Source of the DNA: Patescibacteria group bacterium
GTDB lineage: Bacteria; Patescibacteriota; Minisyncoccia; JAHIHE01
DNA length: 62,313 nt
Direction: 5' to 3'
Assembly (NCBI GenBank): GCA_018896765.1
Contig: JAHILZ010000061.1
Coordinates: 1 to 62,313 of the forward strand
In this document: positions 57,712 to 62,313 of the stretch, in pieces
Position numbering within the stretch: position 1 is the stretch's first letter
Layout of the letters: each line of letters opens with the position of its first letter
Position numbers and translations under genes: made by a program
The notes under the pieces: model-generated
What the model was told of the DNA's origin: nothing
What the model saw: the letters and a program-made list of their open reading frames with translations, nothing else
The model's database searches: none

Positions 57712-59325
57712 ATGATCATTGAACAGGTGAAAGAAAATATGCCACAAGAGAAAATGGAAAATTTTAAATTCCCTCCTGAGAATAATGCGGGTGATTTAAA
57801 CGAGCAAGAAATAGAACAAGCGAAGCTTTATATCGCGAAAAGAAAAAACAACGAATCTGTGGAAAACAGGCCTTTTGTCGCAGAAGATATTAGACAGCTA
57901 TCTTCAAAATATTTAAGCGGCGAAAAAAGAATTAAAGATTTTGGTGATTTTCTTGCTGTAAAAACTGATCCAAAAAATAAATATAGCAGAAGAAATTTTC
58001 TAAAAATAGCCGGAGCCGCCATTGGTGTAGCCACTGGTATCATGACCTATAAATATCTTAAAGAAAATTTTGATGCTTTATGGGCAGAATTTCAGGAAAC
58101 AACGGAAAATAATTATGAAACTGTTTACTCAAAGGAAATGACTAACCTTTATAAAGAACTTGAAAAATTTCCAGAAGAAAAAATAGATTATGAAAAAGTA
58201 AATAAAAATCTAAATGGTATTAATATAGAATTTAAACATGCTGAATTTATAAAAAATAGCGACAAAAAAGAGGTCGATGAAATGATTGATAGTATGATTG
58301 CAAGTAAAAATGATATTATATTATTCGGAGAATACCATGGTGTTGACAGTAATGCCGTTGATGCTGTGCAAGTGCTCGAAAAATTGATGAAAAAAACTGA
58401 TAAAAAAATTTCTAAAATTGGTTTGGAATTTTTGGATTTTAAAGATCCTGTAAGCGTTGACTTAATAGAAAAATTTAATAATAAACAAATTTCTTCCGAA
58501 GATTTTTATTCTCAAGGTTATTTTCAAAGCGACATAAGACCGCTTTTGGAATTTGCGCAGAAAAATAATATACCCGTAGAAGGGCTTGAAAATAAAAATA
58601 ATCTTAGTGACGATTTGAGTTTAGAAGAAAAGGCTGCAAAAAGGGCCGTTGATATGAATCTCAAGGCAGGATCTATGGCGCAAGAAAAGGATAGTAATGA
58701 CATTTTAATTATTTTTTCAGGCGTGGCTCATTCTTCCAAAAGCGGCTATGGAGAAAAAAAAGGGAGAAATTATCTACCTCCGGTACAAACAGTTGAATAT
58801 ACTACGCAAGGAACAGCCGACGAAGCAGTGGAAAAGAATTATCTTTTCAAAGAATCTCTTGAAAAGCAGAAATTTAAACCTGCTGTTATAAAGCTAGAAA
58901 ATATGAATCATCAAGCGCGAGCCAACAATAATCTTTTTGGATATACATATAATTTTCTTAAAGATGAAGATGCGCAAAAATTTAGCGAACAATGGAAGCA
59001 AGAGTGGCAAAATTATAAAATCGATAGAAAAAAACCATTTTCAATAAATTCAAATGATGAAAAAAATTCTTTCTTGCTTGTTAATCCTTCTGAAATTCCA
59101 AATACGCCTCCGGCTCTTAATGTATTTGAGGAAATAAGAAAAAAATTTAATCCCTTATATAAAATGATTCGCAAAAAAGACTATGTAAGCTATTCGCCTC
59201 CGCCTAACAAATATGAGATGAGTTTGCTTGCCCAAACAGGAGCCAGTCTGTCGGCAAAACTAGCAGACATAAACCTGAAAAGTGGAAATCCTGAAAAAAT
59301 GTATTTGCCGGAACAAATAAAATAA
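57712..59325 (+). CDS. Tat-signal protein with ChaN/TraB-like domain
   Basis: The 537-residue product has a twin-arginine motif YSRRNFLKIAGAAIGVATGI at residues 91-110, preceded by an unusually long 90-residue N-region. The central domain (about 195-370) has DIILFGEYHGVDSNA, KISKIGLEFLDF, and IIFSGVAHSSKSGYG, resembling the EreA/ChaN/TraB superfamily in which GExH and later His residues bind a ligand or metal. The C-terminal 150 residues are unknown. It is likely exported folded or held at the membrane. tatA/tatC are not in the window. Confidence 0.55.
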   Translation: MIIEQVKENMPQEKMENFKFPPENNAGDLNEQEIEQAKLYIAKRKNNESVENRPFVAEDIRQLSSKYLSGEKRIKDFGDFLAVKTDPKNKYSRRNFLKIAGAAIGVATGIMTYKYLKENFDALWAEFQETTENNYETVYSKEMTNLYKELEKFPEEKIDYEKVNKNLNGINIEFKHAEFIKNSDKKEVDEMIDSMIASKNDIILFGEYHGVDSNAVDAVQVLEKLMKKTDKKISKIGLEFLDFKDPVSVDLIEKFNNKQISSEDFYSQGYFQSDIRPLLEFAQKNNIPVEGLENKNNLSDDLSLEEKAAKRAVDMNLKAGSMAQEKDSNDILIIFSGVAHSSKSGYGEKKGRNYLPPVQTVEYTTQGTADEAVEKNYLFKESLEKQKFKPAVIKLENMNHQARANNNLFGYTYNFLKDEDAQKFSEQWKQEWQNYKIDRKKPFSINSNDEKNSFLLVNPSEIPNTPPALNVFEEIRKKFNPLYKMIRKKDYVSYSPPPNKYEMSLLAQTGASLSAKLADINLKSGNPEKMYLPEQIK

Positions 59326-59369
59326 ATATCACCCTGAAAAGCGATATTTATTTTATTTGAAAATCTTTT

Positions 59370-59942
59370 TTATTTTTTCTTCCCCAAATTCTTCAGCGCC
59401 AGCCGGACTTTTTCAGCAGGATCGACTATATCATCAGGAACTTTTTCCAGCGCCCCAAAAGCATGCGCGCGGCTGTAGCCCAAACTCATCAGGGCTTCCA
59501 AAGCATCTGACAGGCCTTCCGTTTCGCGCGTCACTTCGCCAAAAATTTTCATTTTGGAAGATAGTTCCAAAATCACTCTTTCGGCGGTTTTTTTGCCCAC
59601 GCCGGAAACTTTTGTCAAAAGAGAAATATCACTCTTGGCAATAGCGGACTTAATCGAATCAACCGTGGCCATATTCAAAATTCCCATTGCCGATTTCGGC
59701 CCGATGCCGGTAACCGAAAAAAGCATCTCAAACATCTGCTGATCTTGGCGAGCCGCAAACCCATAAAGCCGCGCGTCGTCTTCGCGGACATAATGATAAG
59801 TGAAAAATTCCGCCATATCGCCCGCGTTCAAACCAGCCACATCCCGCTCAATCGTAAAAATTTTATAACCAATATCGCTGGTCACCACTATCACAAAACC
59901 CTCTTCCTTTACTTTAATTGTGCCTTTTATATAAGAAATCAT
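59370..59942 (-). CDS. ruvA: Holliday junction helicase subunit RuvA
   Basis: RuvA tetramers bind Holliday junctions and recruit RuvB. The 190-residue product starts MISYIKGTIKVKEEGFVIVV (OB domain), has two HhH motifs (FEMLFSVTGIGPKSAMGILN and LTKVSGVGKKTAERVILELS) and a C-terminal RuvB-binding domain (DALEALMSLGYSRAHAFGAL). An in-frame ATG 33 bp upstream is rejected because the conserved N-terminus begins at 59942. ruvB and ruvC are not adjacent. Confidence 0.95.
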   Translation of the reverse strand: MISYIKGTIKVKEEGFVIVVTSDIGYKIFTIERDVAGLNAGDMAEFFTYHYVREDDARLYGFAARQDQQMFEMLFSVTGIGPKSAMGILNMATVDSIKSAIAKSDISLLTKVSGVGKKTAERVILELSSKMKIFGEVTRETEGLSDALEALMSLGYSRAHAFGALEKVPDDIVDPAEKVRLALKNLGKKK

Positions 59943-60009
59943 AAAAAAAATTAAAATGTAAATATCAAAAATCAAAATGACAGATTAAAATTATAAAATA
60001 TTACTAATA

Positions 60010-60125
60010 ATTTTTAATTTCGAATTCTGAATTTCGAATCAAACTCGAATTCTTTAATTTTTAAACATTAAATCATTCAAAATTCACTCAAAATTCAAAA
60101 TTGGAAATTGGAAATTCAAAATTTT
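60010..60125. repeat. AT-rich dispersed repeat, near-identical to 35428-35539
   Basis: TTTTTAATTTCGAATTCTGA ... TTGGAAATTGGAAATTCAAA repeats the 35428 copy with few changes. It lies upstream of ruvA, just as the other copy lies upstream of the RodZ-like gene. Confidence 0.7.
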
Positions 60126-60191
60126 AAGATTTTGCGTTGTCATTTTCCATTTTGATTTTTCAATTTTACATTACCTATATTCTACCTCCCC

Positions 60192-60220
60192 TTGACCAAT
60201 TCCGCAACTTATGGTACATT
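60192..60220 (+). promoter_or_regulatory. promoter of rpsT
   Basis: TTGACC (60192-60197) and TACATT (60215-60220), spacer 17. The resulting leader is about 190 nt. Confidence 0.5.
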
Positions 60221-60377
60221 TTCTCTATCGTTTAAATCATATTAGCATTTTAGCATTTAACATATAAACATATAAACATCCGCCAATAATTCTAAATCTT
60301 AATACTATTTCTTGAGCGATTTAATATATTTCGGAAACGGTAATAAATAAATTAGACAGATCAAGGATTAAGGCGGT

Positions 60378-60410
60378 GTTAAAATGTTAAAATGTTAAAA
60401 TGTTAAAATG
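60378..60410 (+). repeat. four tandem 8-bp units before rpsT
   Basis: GTTAAAAT is repeated four times, ending 6 bp before the rpsT ATG. Each junction creates an ATG, so the leader holds several competing start codons. The unit may slip in number. Confidence 0.6.
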
Positions 60411-60415
60411 AATTC

Positions 60416-60700
60416 ATGCCAATCATTAAATCAGCAAAAAAAGCTTTAAGACAAAATATCGCGCGGCGAGCCAGAAACGCAAAAGTAAAAAATAAAGTCA
60501 GGGCTTTAATAAAAAACCTTACCAAGCTTGTTGCCGCTAAGAACGCGGAAGAAATCAAAAAAACTTTGATTTTAGCTGTTAAAGCTATCGACAAAGCCGC
60601 CAAGAATCATATTATCCCCAAAAACACCGCCTCAAGAAAAAAATCATTTTTAGCCAAACTCGCGAATTCCGGCTTAGAACAACCTACCAAAAAGGACTAG
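60416..60700 (+). CDS. rpsT: ribosomal protein bS20
   Basis: bS20 is a primary 16S rRNA-binding protein of the 30S subunit. The 94-residue, very basic product has MPIIKSAKKALRQNIARRAR, NKVRALIKNLTKLV and the C-terminal HIIPKNTASRKKSFLAKLAN. Length is typical. Its stop overlaps by 4 bp the 3' end of the convergent holA gene. Confidence 0.95.
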   Translation: MPIIKSAKKALRQNIARRARNAKVKNKVRALIKNLTKLVAAKNAEEIKKTLILAVKAIDKAAKNHIIPKNTASRKKSFLAKLANSGLEQPTKKD

Positions 60701-61704
60701 GATAAATTTCCAATTTCAATGATCAGTAATTCTAGGGCCGCCTCGGCATTGAGGCGCCCTTTTTTAATCAGAAAATCAAACTTAAAAAATCTCTTATGCA
60801 CTTTTTTCAAATATTCATAGCTAAACCCGTTCGCTTGCGCGATTGTTTTACTAACCACATATGGATTAAGCTTGGTTTCTTCCGCTATTACTCCCGTATT
60901 AGCGGTCTTTTTCCGCGCCATCGCGTCTTTGACTTTCAAGAGATTTCGAAATTGATAAACAAACATCGTAAATAAATAAATCGGCGCTTCGCCTTTTTCC
61001 AGATGCCCGGCCAAAAGTTTTAAGGCCGTTTTTTTATCGCGCCTTGCCAAAGCATCAATGGTCGAAAAAATATTGCCGGGCAAGTCGCTTTTTACCAGCT
61101 CTTCGACATCTTGTTCGTTGATTTCCGCGCCGCCTTCCTTTTTCTTCTCCCCGCTAAAATCCATTTTCAGCAAAACCAGTTTTTCAATTTCCGCGTTCAG
61201 CCGCCAAAGATCGCCGCCGACAAAAAGCGCCAGCTTGCTCGCGGCATCGCGCGTTATTTTATTTTTTTCCTTCCCGACCTTGGCAATAATCCATTTATCG
61301 ATCTCAAGCGGCGCCATCGGCGCGAAATTAAATAAATTTCCTTTTTTTACAAGCGCGCTCCATTCTTTTCCGCCGGCAGCGCCTTTTTTCCCGATCTCTT
61401 TTCCCTCAAAAAATACAAAATCCACTTCCCGCTTTTTCTTATCCATATCAATGACATAATCCGATACTTCTTCCTTTGTCTTGATATCGCCCTCGCTGAA
61501 CAAATTTTTCATCACCATCATTCTCGCCGCTGAAAAAAAACCCAGCGACTGACTTGCGGCTTTAATTTTGTTCGCATTTATATTTTCCGCGTCAAAAATT
61601 TCCAGATTCATCCGGCCCTTATCCTTTTTTTCAAATTCGGCGATCAGCTCGTTTAATTTTTCGCGGCTGCGGAAGCTATCCGCGCCGTGGATTAGATAGA
61701 TCAT
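60697..61704 (-). CDS. holA: DNA polymerase III subunit delta
   Basis: HolA is the clamp-loader delta subunit that opens the beta clamp. The 335-residue product starts MIYLIHGADSFRSREKLNEL and shows the AAA-like N-domain (RMMVMKNLF, VDFVFFEGKEIGKKGA), a middle domain (LALFVGGDLWRLNAEIEKLV) and a C-terminal domain (FSTIDALARRDKKTALKLLA). ATG at 61704 is preferred to one 21 bp upstream on homology. Convergent overlap with rpsT is 4 bp, as in many genomes where holA and rpsT adjoin. Confidence 0.9.
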   Translation of the reverse strand: MIYLIHGADSFRSREKLNELIAEFEKKDKGRMNLEIFDAENINANKIKAASQSLGFFSAARMMVMKNLFSEGDIKTKEEVSDYVIDMDKKKREVDFVFFEGKEIGKKGAAGGKEWSALVKKGNLFNFAPMAPLEIDKWIIAKVGKEKNKITRDAASKLALFVGGDLWRLNAEIEKLVLLKMDFSGEKKKEGGAEINEQDVEELVKSDLPGNIFSTIDALARRDKKTALKLLAGHLEKGEAPIYLFTMFVYQFRNLLKVKDAMARKKTANTGVIAEETKLNPYVVSKTIAQANGFSYEYLKKVHKRFFKFDFLIKKGRLNAEAALELLIIEIGNLS

Positions 61705-61717
61705 AAAAATGATTATT

Positions 61718-61834
61718 TTATTCAAACAATTTACCCTTAACTTTTGCCTCCGTTACTTTCGCCAACTGGCAGATATCATCAGATATCATCAATCGATGCT
61801 CCGTTTTTCCGCAATCCGTAAAAATGATTTTCTC
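61718..61834 (-). other. short open frame upstream of holA
   Basis: After a TAG the frame reads IIFTDCGKTEHRLMISDDIC then QLAKVTEAKVKGKLFE and ends at 61718, 13 bp before holA. AGGAG precedes it, but the only ATG is internal. It could be the tail of a lost gene or a small protein with an unusual start. Nothing else was seen between holA and the amylase gene. Confidence 0.2.
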
Positions 61835-61880
61835 CTAATAAAATAATTGCCAATATTCAATATTTTTCTGTTCATAATTT

Positions 61881-62313
61881 TTACCTTTTAATTGTTAATA
61901 TCCTTGAGCCGTAAGCAGGCACAGTTATTTTAAAATTATCAGAATCGCTGACAGTAAAAATTTCTCCATTCATTTCATCTTTCAGCCGCGTTCCATTTGG
62001 AAACGGAATATCCAAAATGCTTTCGACTTGTTTTCCGTTGAAATTAATTACAACGATGACAGTTTCGTTTTCATAAGTCCTTGAATAAGCGTAAACATTA
62101 TCCCCGCCTTTCCAGACATTTTTGATGTCGCCGTATTTTAGAGCGTTGTTGGAATTGCGGATGGAAAATACCTTTTTATAAAACTGCCGTATATCTGAAT
62201 TGGTGTCATAGTTAGATAAATCAAAAACCTGTTTTTTTACGCTTCCTGTTTCCTGCCCCGCAAATATCATTGGCACTCCCGGAATTGTGGATATCATAGC
62301 CAGCAAAGCCTTA
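61881..62313 (-). CDS. alpha-amylase family (GH13) protein, C-terminal part
   Basis: The frame is open to the window edge, so only about 144 C-terminal residues are seen. KALLAMISTIPGVPMIFAGQ followed by ETG is the last conserved region of the GH13 barrel, which contains the oligosaccharide-binding GQE motif. A C-terminal beta domain follows (NVYAYSRTYENETVIVVINF ... VPAYGSRILTI). The catalytic residues lie outside. It may be an amylase, trehalose synthase or maltogenic enzyme; the class cannot be fixed. Confidence 0.85.
   Translation of the reverse strand, partial: KALLAMISTIPGVPMIFAGQETGSVKKQVFDLSNYDTNSDIRQFYKKVFSIRNSNNALKYGDIKNVWKGGDNVYAYSRTYENETVIVVINFNGKQVESILDIPFPNGTRLKDEMNGEIFTVSDSDNFKITVPAYGSRILTIKR

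Noticed and set aside
1..62313. CRISPR array
   Set aside because: No set of regularly spaced direct repeats with unique spacers and no cas genes were seen; the repeats here are palindromes and short tandems.
1..62313. Alternative genetic code (TGA as glycine)
   Set aside because: TGA ends genes at natural lengths, for example the GIY-YIG gene at 12537, and no in-frame TGA occurs inside core genes.

Overview
The window looks like a chromosome segment of a Patescibacteria (CPR) bacterium, probably from the Parcubacteria side. The clues are AT-rich spacers full of short palindromic repeats, few strong Shine-Dalgarno sites in front of core genes, an rpsF-ssb-rpsR cluster, a secG gene followed by a membrane-anchored oligopeptide-binding protein, RNase J, and CPR-type nucleotidyltransferases. 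Many gene fragments look like remnants of restriction-modification and Fic genes. TGA is used as a stop, so the Gracilibacteria/SR1 code does not apply. Clade assignment is inference; no 16S rRNA gene is present.

Layout. 0-2.6 kb: a candidate small RNA, then groEL-groES from one sigma70-type promoter. 2.7-6.4 kb: a decayed defence region (type III res with its helicase deleted, a duplicated res 5' end around a DUF3800 gene, a headless NYN nuclease, a mod fragment and a Fic tail). 6.4-12.8 kb: nucleotidyltransferase, uvrA, an SDR remnant with a Trp/Cys-rich micro-ORF, tspO, a SEC-C protein, a Nudix tail and a GIY-YIG gene. 13.5-20 kb: holin-like protein, secG, peptide-binding protein, tRNA-Leu, RNase J, membrane proteins. 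20-22.3 kb: a cysteine-codon attenuator, tRNA-Cys, an isocyanide-synthase-like gene and a URO-D family gene. 22.4-26.4 kb: small membrane and unknown genes, trpS and a micro-gene with its own promoter and terminator. 26.5-29.9 kb: a sugar-nucleotide operon (nucleotidyltransferase, HAD, phosphomannomutase). 29.9-38.7 kb: mazG-like, a structured RNA candidate, ychF, rpsF-ssb-rpsR, recA, a RodZ-like protein, ftsK and pyrI. 38.8-41.3 kb: a second Cys-ending leader peptide with a terminator, and an RloA-RloB type ATPase/nuclease pair. 41.5-52.2 kb: rpoC and rpoB, split by a 3.9 kb accessory insertion. 52.4-57 kb: accessory genes among repeated, truncated copies of two gene starts. 57-62.3 kb: PAP2-like protein, a Tat-signal ChaN/TraB-like protein, ruvA, rpsT, holA, and the end of an alpha-amylase family gene cut by the window edge.

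The most unusual signals are regulatory and mobile. (1) A near-leaderless 32-codon ORF carries four Cys codons within a five-codon stretch and has mutually exclusive antiterminator and terminator stems. It lies directly upstream of tRNA-Cys. A related Cys-ending peptide with a nested terminator sits at 39.3 kb. (2) REP-like palindromes (GTCATTNCGA ... GAA/GCAATCYCT) occur alone, as inverted pairs, and as 44-nt terminal inverted repeats around a GIY-YIG nuclease gene that has cut off a Bro-N gene. (3) In three places a short copy of the 5' end of a resident gene lies on the far side of a cargo gene. (4) Two further AT-rich repeat families fill intergenic spaces and have supplied false N-termini to neighbouring genes.
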